Assembly: GCA_964432595.1 (NCBI GenBank)
Contig: CAYSOF010000001.1
Coordinates: 496,001-560,000 of the forward strand
Direction: 5' to 3'
Length of the DNA: 64,000 bases
Source: DASYLJ01 sp964432595
Lineage (GTDB): Bacteria > Desulfobacterota > Binatia > DP-6
Shown here: positions 1 to 9,091 of the stretch, piece by piece
Layout: every line of letters starts with the position of its first letter
Position numbering within the stretch: position 1 is the first letter of the stretch
Notes under the pieces: generated by a model
The model's database searches: none
Told to the model about the DNA's origin: nothing
The model's input: the letters and a program-made list of their open reading frames with translations, nothing else
Made by a program: the position numbers and the translations under genes

Positions 1-2
1 AC

Positions 3-245
3 GGTCCCGTCGGCATCGACCTGCGCACGCGGCTCGACGGCAACGTCGAGGTGCTGAGCACCGGGTTCAACGACGACAGCTGGTCGCTCACGGTGCTCGC
101 GCCGAACGGCGGCACCGTGTCGAATCAGGAGTTCCCGGCGCCGACGGGATGCGACGCGCCCGGCCACGTGATCTGGGGTCGCGGCAACGAGGTCATCCTG
201 TCGTGCAACGGCAGCGACCGCCTCGCGCTGGCGGCCGCGCCGTGA
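3..245 (+). CDS. C-terminal end of an unrecognised exported-type protein (5' partial)
   Basis: The frame is open from the left edge to a TGA at 243-245, so about 80 C-terminal residues are visible. The tail is rich in Gly, Asn, Thr and Val and carries two Cys (in PTGCDA and LSCNGS), which looks like a beta-rich extracytoplasmic domain, perhaps a last propeller blade. No catalytic motif is visible and the start is off the window. It converges on the SGNH-type gene with one base between them. Function unknown. Confidence 0.5.
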   Translation, partial: GPVGIDLRTRLDGNVEVLSTGFNDDSWSLTVLAPNGGTVSNQEFPAPTGCDAPGHVIWGRGNEVILSCNGSDRLALAAAP

Positions 246-246
246 G

Positions 247-1917
247 CTACGGCGTCGCGGGGGCGGCCGACTGCCACCCGGCGAGCCGCTCGCGGCGTTC
301 GTCACCGCGCTCGTCGCGCCCCGCGAGCCAGACGGCGCCGTGCCCCGCCGGCTGCTCCGTCGGAACGGCGTCGCCGTACGCCCTCACGAGCAGATGCGCG
401 CGCGCAGGACGCAGCACGATCGCGAGGTCATCGGTGACACCGACGTCGACCGTCGTGTCCTCGCCAAGCGCAATCGTGGCGCGCGGCGCCCACCGCGCGC
501 GGCGCGGTGTGGTCATCGAGCAGGGCGTGTCGGGTGCCATCTGCAGGGCCGCCCGGAGCGCGGCTGTGCACAGGTCGAGGCGTGCAAGGGCGACGGTCTG
601 CCCGATCGCGACCGGCCCGGGCAGCTCGTCGCGCCGGCCGTCGTGACGAAGCGACGCGGGTGGCAGATGAGCACCGTCGATGGGCACGAACACCGCGTCG
701 GGCAATGGCATCGCCGCATCGGTCGACAGCGCAACGAGCCAATGCGTCATGCGCGAGAGGTGATCGATCCTGCGCGGACGGTCACCCGGCTCGCGCGACG
801 CGAAGCCGCCCGCCGGTAGCTCGCCGAGCAAGACGCGCAGGTCGGTGAGCGAGCCCACGGGGAGCGGATCCTCGGCGCCGGGCGGGTGGCCGGCTGGTGC
901 GGTGAGGATCAGCGGCGGTGGCGACGGCGCGTCGCCGAGCAGCGCGTCCGCGATGCGGGACGCCAGCCAACGATTCCCCCAGGGGCTCAGGTGTCCGCGG
1001 GGGGCGAGGTAGGGAAAGGTCGCAGGCAGCGTGACCGCCGTGAAGCGTATGCGTGCCCCCGGCGTCCCCAGCGACTGGAACACGCCGCCCGAGTGCACGA
1101 CGTCGAGTGGGCGTTCCGTCGCCATCTGTCGGAGGAGCCGCGGATAGATCTCGCGGGCCTCCGACTCCAACCCGTCCGAGCGGTAGTAGAAGGGATTCGG
1201 GATGGTGCGCCCCGCCGGTAGCAGACCGCGGACGAACGCCGGTGGGTGGCGATCGAAACGCAGGTAGCGCAGCGGCGTGAGGAACCGATGGTACGCCGCG
1301 AACCGCTCCGCGTCCGTGTCCCCGACGGCGTCGACGAGGCGGATGCGGTCCCCGTCGACGATGTATCGCGCCCGAGGCGTGCCCGCCGGCGCCCACATGG
1401 ACACGAACCCGCCGTCGCGCTCCGGCCAGAACCACATCCCGAGCAGAATCGTGCGATCGACGTGCCAGCGCGATGCCGTGGCCTCGTGCAGCATCGCGGT
1501 CTGGTGCATCCCGTAGCCGGGCACACCGAAGTTCAGAACCTCGGTGGACGTCCTCCCGCGGCGCGCGAGCTCCGCGGCGAGAAGCGCTGGATAGTCCGAG
1601 CCGTCCGCCACTTCGGCGCCGAAGGTGAACGAGTCGCCGTAGCAACCGACCCGCAGCGTGCCTGGCGGCGGAGTCTCGGCGAACCGTCCGAAGGAGCTCG
1701 TGCGCCGTTCGGTGCGAGGCGCCCAGCCGACCCGACGCATCGTCGTGTCGTCGAGTCCCGTCTCCGGCGCCGACGGTGCACGACGCGCGTGGCGGCGAGG
1801 GCTTGGCAGGTGCGCGCGATGGGCCACCCAGGCACAGCCGATCACCACCGCCAGCAGCCATGCAGCGTACACGCACGCCGAGGCGACGCCGCCGGTGCGA
1901 CGATCCCTTCGCCACAT
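247..1917 (-). CDS. SGNH/GDSL-type hydrolase-like protein with an N-terminal membrane anchor
   Basis: About 556 aa from ATG at 1917; a TTG two codons upstream is a less likely start. Residues around 10-32 form one hydrophobic helix after a basic MWRRDRR head, so the protein is probably anchored with its catalytic part outside. An SGNH block I is visible as GDSFTFG, followed by the FGVPGYG block and a block-V-like HLSPWGNRWLA. The Asp that normally sits three residues before that His is not seen (the sequence is APRGHLS). The C-terminal 200 residues are not recognised. Acyl-ester hydrolase or glycan O-acyl transfer roles are known for the family; the substrate here is unknown. It follows the sulfatase on the same strand, separated by a hairpin. 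Confidence 0.65.
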   Translation of the reverse strand: MWRRDRRTGGVASACVYAAWLLAVVIGCAWVAHRAHLPSPRRHARRAPSAPETGLDDTTMRRVGWAPRTERRTSSFGRFAETPPPGTLRVGCYGDSFTFGAEVADGSDYPALLAAELARRGRTSTEVLNFGVPGYGMHQTAMLHEATASRWHVDRTILLGMWFWPERDGGFVSMWAPAGTPRARYIVDGDRIRLVDAVGDTDAERFAAYHRFLTPLRYLRFDRHPPAFVRGLLPAGRTIPNPFYYRSDGLESEAREIYPRLLRQMATERPLDVVHSGGVFQSLGTPGARIRFTAVTLPATFPYLAPRGHLSPWGNRWLASRIADALLGDAPSPPPLILTAPAGHPPGAEDPLPVGSLTDLRVLLGELPAGGFASREPGDRPRRIDHLSRMTHWLVALSTDAAMPLPDAVFVPIDGAHLPPASLRHDGRRDELPGPVAIGQTVALARLDLCTAALRAALQMAPDTPCSMTTPRRARWAPRATIALGEDTTVDVGVTDDLAIVLRPARAHLLVRAYGDAVPTEQPAGHGAVWLAGRDERGDERRERLAGWQSAAPATP

Positions 1918-1946
1918 CGCCAAGGCAGTCTAGTCTGCCCGGGCAA

Positions 1947-1966
1947 CGTACGTCTAGTTACGTACG
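1947..1966. terminator. Hairpin between sulfatase and SGNH-type gene
   Basis: Perfect 7-bp inverted repeat CGTACGT / ACGTACG with a 6-base loop (CTAGTT), in the 64-bp gap downstream of the sulfatase stop. There is no T-run after it, so termination or mRNA end-protection is a guess from position. Confidence 0.35.
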
Positions 1967-1981
1967 CGGTCGGCGCGCGCG

Positions 1982-4087
1982 TTACTGCGGACTGCGCTTC
2001 ACCGCGCAGCGCGCGCCGAAGTTGCCGCGGATCAGCATCGTGTCGGCGTCGTCGGTCTGCCCGTCGAAGTTGAGGTCGTAGCGGCTCGATCCGAGGCCGG
2101 CGAAGTTCGCCCAGTCGTTCAGGTCCTTCTGGTCGACGCGGGCATCGAGGTTGCCGTCGCCCGAGCACGGCGGCTGCGACTCGAGCATCTTGTCGAGCTT
2201 CTTCGACAGCGCGTTGAACGCCTTCAGCTGCGTGGAGTCGAGCCCTTGCGGCGGGAGGTCCGGCGACGTCAGGAGGTTCGCGTCGGCACGATCGAGCTCC
2301 GGGTTCGGTGCCGCGTCGTCGATGGCGTAGAACTCGTAGGCCAGATCGAGCTGGCTCGTCGCACAGTTCTGCTGCTCGGTCAGGACGATCTTGTAGTCGT
2401 CGTCGCGGATCGCCCACTGCGAGCTCGGGAAGAGCGAGTAGTTCTCGCCGGTGGTCGCGTTCACGTCGCAGCAGTTGGCGAGGCCGTCCGCGCCGGCCGC
2501 GCCGTCGGGACCGTACCAGGTGCCGCCCTCGTCGTTGCACAGCCCTTCGAACGTGAAGAGCTGCACGCAGATGTTCACCGACTCGATGACGCACGGCCAC
2601 AGCGTCGTGCCGGACGCGTGGATGTTCTGGCCCACCTGCGTGAAATTCGTGTCGCGGATCTCCGACTTCTTGGTCTTCTTGAGGTACGGCAGCATCGGCT
2701 GCGCGTCGATCGTGTGCGTCTTCGGCACCACCTGATCGAGCTTCACGCCCGCGACCTCGGCGAACAGGCGATAGAGGTCGACGCCGTTCACCATGGCGCC
2801 CTCCTCGGTGCCGACGTTCTTCGCGTTCACGAGCGGCCCCGACGCGATGAGCGGAACCCACACGCCGGTCTGGTAGGCGTAGCCCTTCGCGCGCGTCGGA
2901 TCGAACGGCGCCTTCACGCTGAGCCCGTACGTGCCGTTGTCGCCGATGATGACGATCATCGTGTCGGTCGCCGCGGCGTCGTAGACGAGGCTGCCGTCGT
3001 CGGCGCGCGTCGCCAGGCCGAGCGTCGTCAGGAGGCGGCCCACCTCGGTGTCGAGGCCCTCGGTCATCTGGTTCTGCAGGACGCGCGTCGCCAGCGTCGT
3101 GGTGCAGTCGAGCTCGCCCGTACCCGGGGGCTGCGCGGGCGTGATCGACGCCGGCACCTGCTGCACGGGCAGGTGGGACGCGGAGTAGCTGACGGTCGCC
3201 ATCCACGGTTTGCCGCTGGCCTGCGCGCTCGTGATCCAGTCGATGGCGGCGTCCGTCTGGTCGATCGTCAGGTAGCTCCGCGCCCGCGGGTCGGTCGACG
3301 GCACCTCCGTGAGCACGCCGTTCTCGATGATGTTCAGGGGCGCGACGTAGTAGCCGTTGTAGAGGGTGAAGTCCGGCGTCGGGCCGTCCGTGTCCTCGCA
3401 CGTCTTCTCGGGCACGAGGATGCCGCCCTGCTCGAGGCATCCGCGGCCCGGGTCGGGCCCGGGGAGGTCGAGCGGCGTGCCGATCTGCGTGCACGAGCCG
3501 TCGGCAAAGCGGCACGCGCCGTACCGGGCGTCGTTCACGTAGCCGCACGAGTACGTGCCGTCGTCGGCCACGCCGCCGGCCGTCGTGTCGACCGATCGCG
3601 GCGCGCCGTCGAGGTTGCCGTAGAAGTAGTCGAACCCGGCGTCGCGCGGCGCGAGGTTGCCGGACGGATAGTTGTACGGACCGGCGAGATGATACTTGCC
3701 GATGAGCGCGCTCTGATACCCGGCCTTGGCGAGCACCTTCGGCAGCGCCGTCTCGAAGGGCGACATCTGCGAGTTCGCGAGGTCGGTGTTGATGAAAGCG
3801 GTCATCACCCCGGTGCGGAGGGGATAGCGTCCGGTGAAGAAGGACACGCGGCTCGGGGAGCACTCGGGCATCGCCCAGGCGTTGCGGAAGCGCACGCCCC
3901 CCTCGGCGACGGCGTCGATGTTCGGCATCCGCGGCTGGTTGTCCGCCGTGTACCCGAACGTCCGCATCTGATCGATGCCGACGTCGTCCATGATGATGAA
4001 GAGGATGTTCGGCTTCTTGCGGGCGTCGGCGAGGCCGGGCAGCGAGAGCGCGAGGCACAGGGCGATCAGGACACGGAAGAGGATCAT
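1982..4087 (-). CDS. Exported sulfatase with C-terminal dockerin-like calcium-binding repeats
   Basis: 701 aa from ATG at 4087. Residues 1-22 are a signal peptide (MILFRVLIALCLALSLPGLA). The alkaline-phosphatase-fold metal site is seen as FIIMDD at 30-35, and the sulfatase signature CSPSR at 76-80 makes Cys76 the predicted formylglycine residue. An HLP motif and a GDNGTYG motif follow. The last 55 or so residues carry two EF-hand-like loops (DGNLDARVDQKDL and DLNFDGQTDDAD), a dockerin-type pattern. The family hydrolyses sulfate esters after Cys-to-formylglycine conversion; the maturation enzyme is not in the window. Upstream ATG codons in the same open frame lie inside the neighbouring monooxygenase and lack a signal peptide, so they were rejected as starts. 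Confidence 0.85.
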   Translation of the reverse strand: MILFRVLIALCLALSLPGLADARKKPNILFIIMDDVGIDQMRTFGYTADNQPRMPNIDAVAEGGVRFRNAWAMPECSPSRVSFFTGRYPLRTGVMTAFINTDLANSQMSPFETALPKVLAKAGYQSALIGKYHLAGPYNYPSGNLAPRDAGFDYFYGNLDGAPRSVDTTAGGVADDGTYSCGYVNDARYGACRFADGSCTQIGTPLDLPGPDPGRGCLEQGGILVPEKTCEDTDGPTPDFTLYNGYYVAPLNIIENGVLTEVPSTDPRARSYLTIDQTDAAIDWITSAQASGKPWMATVSYSASHLPVQQVPASITPAQPPGTGELDCTTTLATRVLQNQMTEGLDTEVGRLLTTLGLATRADDGSLVYDAAATDTMIVIIGDNGTYGLSVKAPFDPTRAKGYAYQTGVWVPLIASGPLVNAKNVGTEEGAMVNGVDLYRLFAEVAGVKLDQVVPKTHTIDAQPMLPYLKKTKKSEIRDTNFTQVGQNIHASGTTLWPCVIESVNICVQLFTFEGLCNDEGGTWYGPDGAAGADGLANCCDVNATTGENYSLFPSSQWAIRDDDYKIVLTEQQNCATSQLDLAYEFYAIDDAAPNPELDRADANLLTSPDLPPQGLDSTQLKAFNALSKKLDKMLESQPPCSGDGNLDARVDQKDLNDWANFAGLGSSRYDLNFDGQTDDADTMLIRGNFGARCAVKRSPQ

Positions 4088-4131
4088 CGGGCAGCATATC
4101 GGCCGATACCCGACGATACTGAAAGGGGGTG

Positions 4132-5649
4132 TCAGCCGCCTGACAGCCGCGCCTGATAGGCCGCGAGCGCCGTCGCGTGGTCGCGGTCGGCGCGCAGCCC
4201 GACGTGCCCGTCGGGCCGCACGACGAGGAGCGTGGCGTCGCCGGCGCCGAGCTGCGCGGCGGCCTCGGCGCCGAGCACGATCGTGGCGTCGACGAACGCC
4301 ACGTCGCTGGCCGCGCGGACCGCGTCCCCGATGCGTGCGAGATCGCCGCCGGTCCCGACGAGCACCGCCGTATGGCCGGCACGGTGCGCGAGCTCGTGGA
4401 GCCAGCGGCGTTGGCCGTCGAGCTGCACCGCGATCGTGTCGGGCAGGCGCTGGCCGGGGCCGAGCGTCGGGTTGGCGTCGCCCACCACGATCGGCGAGCC
4501 GCCGTAGTCGATGTCGAGCTCGGCCTCGGCGATGACCTCGTGATGCCGCGTCGTGGGATCGGCGAACGTCGCACGCAGTTGGCGATCGCGCGCGCGCCGC
4601 TCGGCCGGATCGGTCATCGTCTGCGCGTGCTCGGTCTCGTCGCCGGACGCCGCGATCCGCTCCGCCACCGGGCGGCGCTCGATCTCGTAGCTGTCGAGGA
4701 TCGTCGCGGACGAGCGCCCCTGGCACACCAGCGCCAGCTTCCAGGCGAGGTTGTAGGCGTCCTGCAGCCCGGTGTTCATGCCGTGCCCCTGGAAGGGCGA
4801 GCAGACGTGCGCCGCGTCGCCGGCGATCAGCACGCGGCCTGCGCGGAACCGCGCCGCCACCTTCGTATGGCAATGGAAGCGCGTCGGGTTCGCGACGTCG
4901 TCGAAGCGGACGTGCGGGTAGTAGCGGAGGACGGTCGCTTTCGCGTCGGCGAGCAGGTCCGATTCGTCCGAGGCGGGCCGCAGGTAGGCGCGCCAGCGCC
5001 GGCCGGGCAGGGCGGTCAGGATGACGGGCGGGTCGTCGAGGTACGCGTAGATCGCTTCGTACGGTTGATCCCATCCGGTCAGCGTGACGTCGACGACGGC
5101 CCACGGCTCGGGAATGTCGTGGCCCGCCAGCGGGATCCCGCATGTCTCACGCGTCGTGCTGTGGATGCCGTCGCAGCCGACGACCCACTGCGCCGCGACC
5201 GTCTCGGGCGTGCCGTCGCGCTCGATCGTCGCCGTGACGTCGTCCTCGCCCGGGCGCAGCGCGACGAGGCGCGCCGCGCGTACGACGTTGCCGCCCTGGC
5301 GGCGGAGATACTCGCCGAGGATCTGCTCGGTCGTCTCCTCGGAGATGCCCACGTTGAAGCCGTAGCGGCTGCCGCAGATCGAGAGGTCGATCTCGCCGAG
5401 CACGGCGCCGTCGGAGTGGAGCCGCGCGAACTTCTGCTTCACGCCGGCGGCGAGGAACCGCTCGCCGAGGCCGAGCGCCTCGAACACCTCGAGCGAGCGC
5501 GGGTGCACCACCGTCGCGCGGTCCCAGTGCAGCGGCGCGGCGTGCGCGTCGATCAGCCGGCAGGCGACGCCGCGACGCTGCAGCTCCGCCGCGAGCAGCA
5601 GTCCGGTGGGGCCTGCGCCCACGACGAGCACGGGGACGGCGGCGGACAT
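4132..5649 (-). CDS. FAD-dependent monooxygenase (PheA/TfdB, aromatic hydroxylase type)
   Basis: 505 aa from ATG at 5649, which puts the FAD fold right at the N-terminus; a start 12 codons upstream would add a basic, non-conserved tail. The dinucleotide motif is VVGAGPTG (about residues 8-15), the DG motif is GCDGIHSTTR, and the ribityl-binding GD motif is GDAAHVCSPFQGHGMNTG. A thioredoxin-like C-terminal domain fits the last 130 residues, as in phenol hydroxylases. The family uses NAD(P)H and O2 to hydroxylate aromatic or polyketide substrates; the substrate here is unknown. A paralogue lies at 42588-44201. The stop is 44 bp upstream of the sulfatase start, so both may share a transcript. 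Confidence 0.85.
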   Translation of the reverse strand: MSAAVPVLVVGAGPTGLLLAAELQRRGVACRLIDAHAAPLHWDRATVVHPRSLEVFEALGLGERFLAAGVKQKFARLHSDGAVLGEIDLSICGSRYGFNVGISEETTEQILGEYLRRQGGNVVRAARLVALRPGEDDVTATIERDGTPETVAAQWVVGCDGIHSTTRETCGIPLAGHDIPEPWAVVDVTLTGWDQPYEAIYAYLDDPPVILTALPGRRWRAYLRPASDESDLLADAKATVLRYYPHVRFDDVANPTRFHCHTKVAARFRAGRVLIAGDAAHVCSPFQGHGMNTGLQDAYNLAWKLALVCQGRSSATILDSYEIERRPVAERIAASGDETEHAQTMTDPAERRARDRQLRATFADPTTRHHEVIAEAELDIDYGGSPIVVGDANPTLGPGQRLPDTIAVQLDGQRRWLHELAHRAGHTAVLVGTGGDLARIGDAVRAASDVAFVDATIVLGAEAAAQLGAGDATLLVVRPDGHVGLRADRDHATALAAYQARLSGG

Positions 5650-5743
5650 CGCGACGGTCGTGAGCCGTGCGGCGCGGAAAAGCAAGGACTGCTGGCCTCG
5701 CCGCCGCGGTTGCTGCTAGAGGAGCGGCCGGGGGGACGTGGTC

Positions 5744-6217
5744 ATGTCGAACTGGACGAAGGGTGCGCTGGCGATCCTCGGACTCTGTCTCATGCTGGGC
5801 ACGGCATGGGCGCAGCCGTCGATGGACGCACCGGGATGCTGCTGCGTCTCCAAGGGCGCCGCATTCAACTGCTCGAACAACACGCAGGGCGCGTGTCTCA
5901 AGCTGCAGCCGAAGGCGCCGACGTTCCAGAAGATGACCGACTGGAAGACCGCGTGGAACGAGTACCTCGCCGCCGACGAGAAGGCGGAGTCGCAGAAGCT
6001 GAGCGGCGGCTGGATCGCCGAGCCGTGCGCCGACCTGGTCAACCCCGAGACGGGCGAGCCGCGCGGCGCGCCCACCGGCTGCTGCTGCTTCCCGCCGAAG
6101 GACAAGCCGATCTGCAAGGGCGACATGACCGGGTTCGACTGCACGGCGCAGTGCGCGGGCCTGCGCGACGGCAAGCTGCCGTCGCCGTGCACGTGGACGG
6201 CCGGCGCCTGCAAGTAG
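5744..6217 (+). CDS. Exported Cys-rich protein with two CCC modules
   Basis: 157 aa from ATG at 5744, preceded seven bases upstream by the purine stretch GGGGGA. A GTG two codons earlier is possible. The signal peptide ends near TAWA-QPS (residue 23). The mature part has 14 Cys, including two CCC triplets (APGCCCVSK and PTGCCCFPPK), each followed by spaced single Cys, so the protein looks like a tandem duplication of one module around a Lys/Glu-rich middle. I do not recognise the family. An extracytoplasmic, disulfide-stabilised or metal-binding protein is the natural inference. Confidence 0.6.
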   Translation: MSNWTKGALAILGLCLMLGTAWAQPSMDAPGCCCVSKGAAFNCSNNTQGACLKLQPKAPTFQKMTDWKTAWNEYLAADEKAESQKLSGGWIAEPCADLVNPETGEPRGAPTGCCCFPPKDKPICKGDMTGFDCTAQCAGLRDGKLPSPCTWTAGACK

Positions 6218-6284
6218 TCGGCTACTCGGGCTCGGGCTCGGGCTCGCTCCACGGGTCGGACGGAGCCACGTACGAGCTGGCGCG

Positions 6285-7952
6285 CTAGGACGGCGTCGCC
6301 GCGTCGTTCGCGTTGGCCAGGAACTGCAGGACGAGGGCGATCGCCATGCTGCCCTCGCCGACCGCCGCCGCCACGCGCTTCACCGGGCTGAGCCGCACGT
6401 CGCCGCAGGCGAACACGCCGGGCACGCTCGTCTCGAGCAGATACGGATCGCGCCCGTGCGACCAACGGCCGGCCCGCTTCACGTCCTCGCCGGTGAGCAC
6501 GTAGCCGCGCCCGTCGCGCGCGATGTCGGGCGGCAGCCACGCCGTCTCCGCGTCGGCGCCGATGAAGATGAAGAGGCCGCCGCAGTCGTGCCGGCTCACC
6601 GCGCCCGTGCGGGTGTCGCGGACGTCGACGGCCGTCAGGTTGGTCGCGCCGTGCACCGCGTGCACCTCGGCGCGCACGCGCACCTCGACGTTCGCTTTGT
6701 CCGCGAGCTTCTCGATCAGGTAGTGCGACATCGTCGCGTCGAGCGCCTCGCCGCGGACGAGCAGCGTGACCCGGCGGGCATGGTTCGCGCAATTGATCGC
6801 CGCCTGACCCGCCGAGTTGCCCGCGCCGACGAGATGGACGTCGAGCCCGTGGGTGGCGGCGACCTCGCTGCGCGCGGCGCCGTACGACACGCCTTTTCCG
6901 ATCAGCCGATCGAGCCCGTCGACGGCGAGCCGCCGCCACGAGACGCCCGTCGCGAGGATCAGCGTCCGCGCGCGCACGACGTCGTCCCCGTCGAGGAACA
7001 CCTCGCGCGTCGTCGGGTCGATGCGGGAGACGCATCGGGTGACCAGCATCTCCGCGCCCAGGCGGCGCGCCTGGTGCAGCGCCCGGCTCGCCAGCTCGTC
7101 GCCCGAGACGCCGTTGGGGAACCCGAGGTAGTTCTCGATGCGCGCCGACGTCCCGGCCTGTCCGCCGGGCGCCTCACGCTCGATCACGATCGTGCGCAGC
7201 CCCTCCGAGGCGCCGTACACCGCGGCGGCCAGCCCGGCCGGTCCGCCGCCGATGATCGCGACGTCGTACTCGTCTCCGGTCGGGCGCGTCTGCAGTCCGA
7301 GCCGATCCGCCAGCTCCCGCACGCCGGGCCGCACGAGCACCTGGCCGTCCGCGAGACGGAGTGCGGGCAAGTCGCCGTCGGCAGGCAGGGGCGCGGGCCA
7401 CGCCGTCGCGAGGTCCGGCGCGTCGGGCGTCACCCAGGCGAGCGAGATCTGATTGCGCGCGAGGAAGCGACGGACGTCGCCGCAGACGGTGTCCCAGCGA
7501 TGACCGACCACCGTGACGCGCGGCGCCGGTACCTCCGCCGTGATGCTCTGCAGTCCGCCGATGCGCTCGCGCGCCAGCGCGCTCACCGTGAGCGAGACGT
7601 CCTGCGAGACGGCGGCGACCGCGTAGTAGTGCTGCGGCTCGATCCGCATGACGCGCGTCGGCTCGAGCGCGCGGTAGCCGCCGGGGAACGGCGTGCCGAG
7701 CGCCATCGGCACCTCGCCGAAGATCGTGCCCGGGAGGCGGAAGCCGAGGCGGCGCTCGACGCCGTCGATCGTCTTCACCACCTCGATCTTTCCCGAGAGG
7801 ACGGCGAACAGCGCGCGCTCGCCGCCCTCCGGCACGGCCCACTCGCCGGGCTCGAGCCGGAGATCGGCGGCGTTGCGCGCGAGCCGCTCGAGCTCCGCGC
7901 GCGGCAGCCCCGAGAACAACGGAACGGCGCCGACGTCGTCGGCCGTCAGCAT
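6285..7952 (-). CDS. Cyclic-nucleotide-binding-domain / thioredoxin-reductase-like FAD oxidoreductase
   Basis: 555 aa. Residues about 1-125 form a cNMP-binding beta-roll (FGEVPMALGTPFPGGYR region). Residues about 145-215 look like a thioredoxin- or glutaredoxin-like insert, and 225-550 are a two-dinucleotide-domain reductase with IIGGGPAGLAAAVYG for FAD, GAGNSAGQAA for NAD(P)H and a late GDVR motif. The redox-active CxxC of true thioredoxin reductase is missing: the region reads GVSYGAARSE. It is therefore an oxidoreductase of this family rather than TrxB. Its ATG overlaps the stop of the upstream MBL-rhodanese gene (ATGCTGA), which implies translational coupling and a shared role in sulfur or thiol redox chemistry. 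Whether the roll binds cAMP or cGMP cannot be told. Confidence 0.85.
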   Translation of the reverse strand: MLTADDVGAVPLFSGLPRAELERLARNAADLRLEPGEWAVPEGGERALFAVLSGKIEVVKTIDGVERRLGFRLPGTIFGEVPMALGTPFPGGYRALEPTRVMRIEPQHYYAVAAVSQDVSLTVSALARERIGGLQSITAEVPAPRVTVVGHRWDTVCGDVRRFLARNQISLAWVTPDAPDLATAWPAPLPADGDLPALRLADGQVLVRPGVRELADRLGLQTRPTGDEYDVAIIGGGPAGLAAAVYGASEGLRTIVIEREAPGGQAGTSARIENYLGFPNGVSGDELASRALHQARRLGAEMLVTRCVSRIDPTTREVFLDGDDVVRARTLILATGVSWRRLAVDGLDRLIGKGVSYGAARSEVAATHGLDVHLVGAGNSAGQAAINCANHARRVTLLVRGEALDATMSHYLIEKLADKANVEVRVRAEVHAVHGATNLTAVDVRDTRTGAVSRHDCGGLFIFIGADAETAWLPPDIARDGRGYVLTGEDVKRAGRWSHGRDPYLLETSVPGVFACGDVRLSPVKRVAAAVGEGSMAIALVLQFLANANDAATPS

Positions 7953-8983
7953 GGCGCGGCCGGCTCGAGCGGATGGCCCGCCTCGCGCCAGCCCTTCATC
8001 CCGCCGTCGAGGGCGACGGCGCGCACGTAGCCCATCGTGCGCAGCGTGTCGGCCGCGAGCGTCGAGATCTTCCCGAACTCGCAGCAGGTGACGACGCGCA
8101 CGGTGGGGTCGGGCATGACCTGGTCGATGCGCAGCTCGAGCTGGCCGCGCGGCACGTGGCGCGCGCCCGGGATGTGGCCCGCGTCGTAGGCGTCACGCTC
8201 GCGGATGTCGAGCACGACGAGACCCGCCTGGCCCGCCACGCGGTCGCGCAGCTCATCCATGGACATGAAGGCGATGCGTTGCGCCGCTTCGTCGAGCAGC
8301 TGCGCGACGGTCTTGCCGCCCGTCCGGTTGGTGCGCAGCGCTTCGGTGAGATGATCCGGCATGCCGAGGTTCAGCGCACGCATCTGCTCGACGAACGCGG
8401 CGCGCTCGCCCTTCTGGAGGCGCGGGTTCGTCGCCTTCTCCTGGCCGATCGTCGACACCGGTGCGTTCTTGTAGTTGTGGCCCGGATACACGGCGAGCGC
8501 CTCGTCGAGCCGCAGCAGCGTGCCGAAGAGGCTGTCGTAGAGCGCGTCGGGATCGCCCGTCGGGAGGTCGGTGCGTCCGGTGGCGCCGCGCAGCAGCGTG
8601 TCGCCGGTGAAGACGCGGTCGGCCAGGACCAGCGAGACGGAATCGTCGGTGTGGCCGGGGGTGGCGACGGCGCGAATGCGCAGCTTGCCTGCGATCAGCG
8701 TCTCGCCGTCGTCGATGCGCACGTCGACGTCGGGCGCCACGCTCGCGCGGTGCATGACGCGCGGAACCCCGAGCCGTCGCGCGAGCTCGAGCGACGCCGA
8801 GAAGTGGTCGGCGTGGGTGTGGGTGTCGATCAGGTAGTGGATGCGCACGCCCGCCTTGGCGACGAGGGCGAGCATGCGGTCGATCTGCGAGAGCTCCGGA
8901 TCGATGATCACGCCGGCGCAGGTGTCGCCGCAGGCGACCACGTAGGAGCAGCACCCGCCGCTGCGGACCTCTTCGAAGATCAT
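7946..8983 (-). CDS. Metallo-beta-lactamase-fold persulfide dioxygenase-like protein fused to rhodanese
   Basis: 345 aa from ATG at 8983. The N-terminal 230 residues are an MBL-fold hydrolase with the metal motif THTHADH, then TPGHTDD, FTGDTLL and YPGHNYK, the arrangement of ETHE1-like persulfide dioxygenases. Residues about 240-345 are a rhodanese domain with a CC pair in VTCCEFGK at the active-site loop. Such enzymes oxidise glutathione persulfide to sulfite while the rhodanese moves sulfane sulfur, which points to sulfide detoxification. The stop overlaps the start of the downstream flavoprotein by seven bases. Classical hydroxyacylglutathione hydrolase activity is the alternative. Confidence 0.85.
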   Translation of the reverse strand: MIFEEVRSGGCCSYVVACGDTCAGVIIDPELSQIDRMLALVAKAGVRIHYLIDTHTHADHFSASLELARRLGVPRVMHRASVAPDVDVRIDDGETLIAGKLRIRAVATPGHTDDSVSLVLADRVFTGDTLLRGATGRTDLPTGDPDALYDSLFGTLLRLDEALAVYPGHNYKNAPVSTIGQEKATNPRLQKGERAAFVEQMRALNLGMPDHLTEALRTNRTGGKTVAQLLDEAAQRIAFMSMDELRDRVAGQAGLVVLDIRERDAYDAGHIPGARHVPRGQLELRIDQVMPDPTVRVVTCCEFGKISTLAADTLRTMGYVRAVALDGGMKGWREAGHPLEPAAPC

Positions 8984-9091
8984 GCGACCGGTATAGCGCC
9001 GACGTCGGCCGGGCCACCAGGGTGCAACGGGGCCAAGTCGGCGCCATCCGGGTGTACGCCGCCTCCCGGTGCGCGAGCGCCGCCGCGCGCA

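Noticed and set aside
6222..6252. Short GGGCTC tandem repeat downstream of the CCC protein
   Set aside because: Only three imperfect units in a GC-rich spacer; could form by slippage and has no further support.
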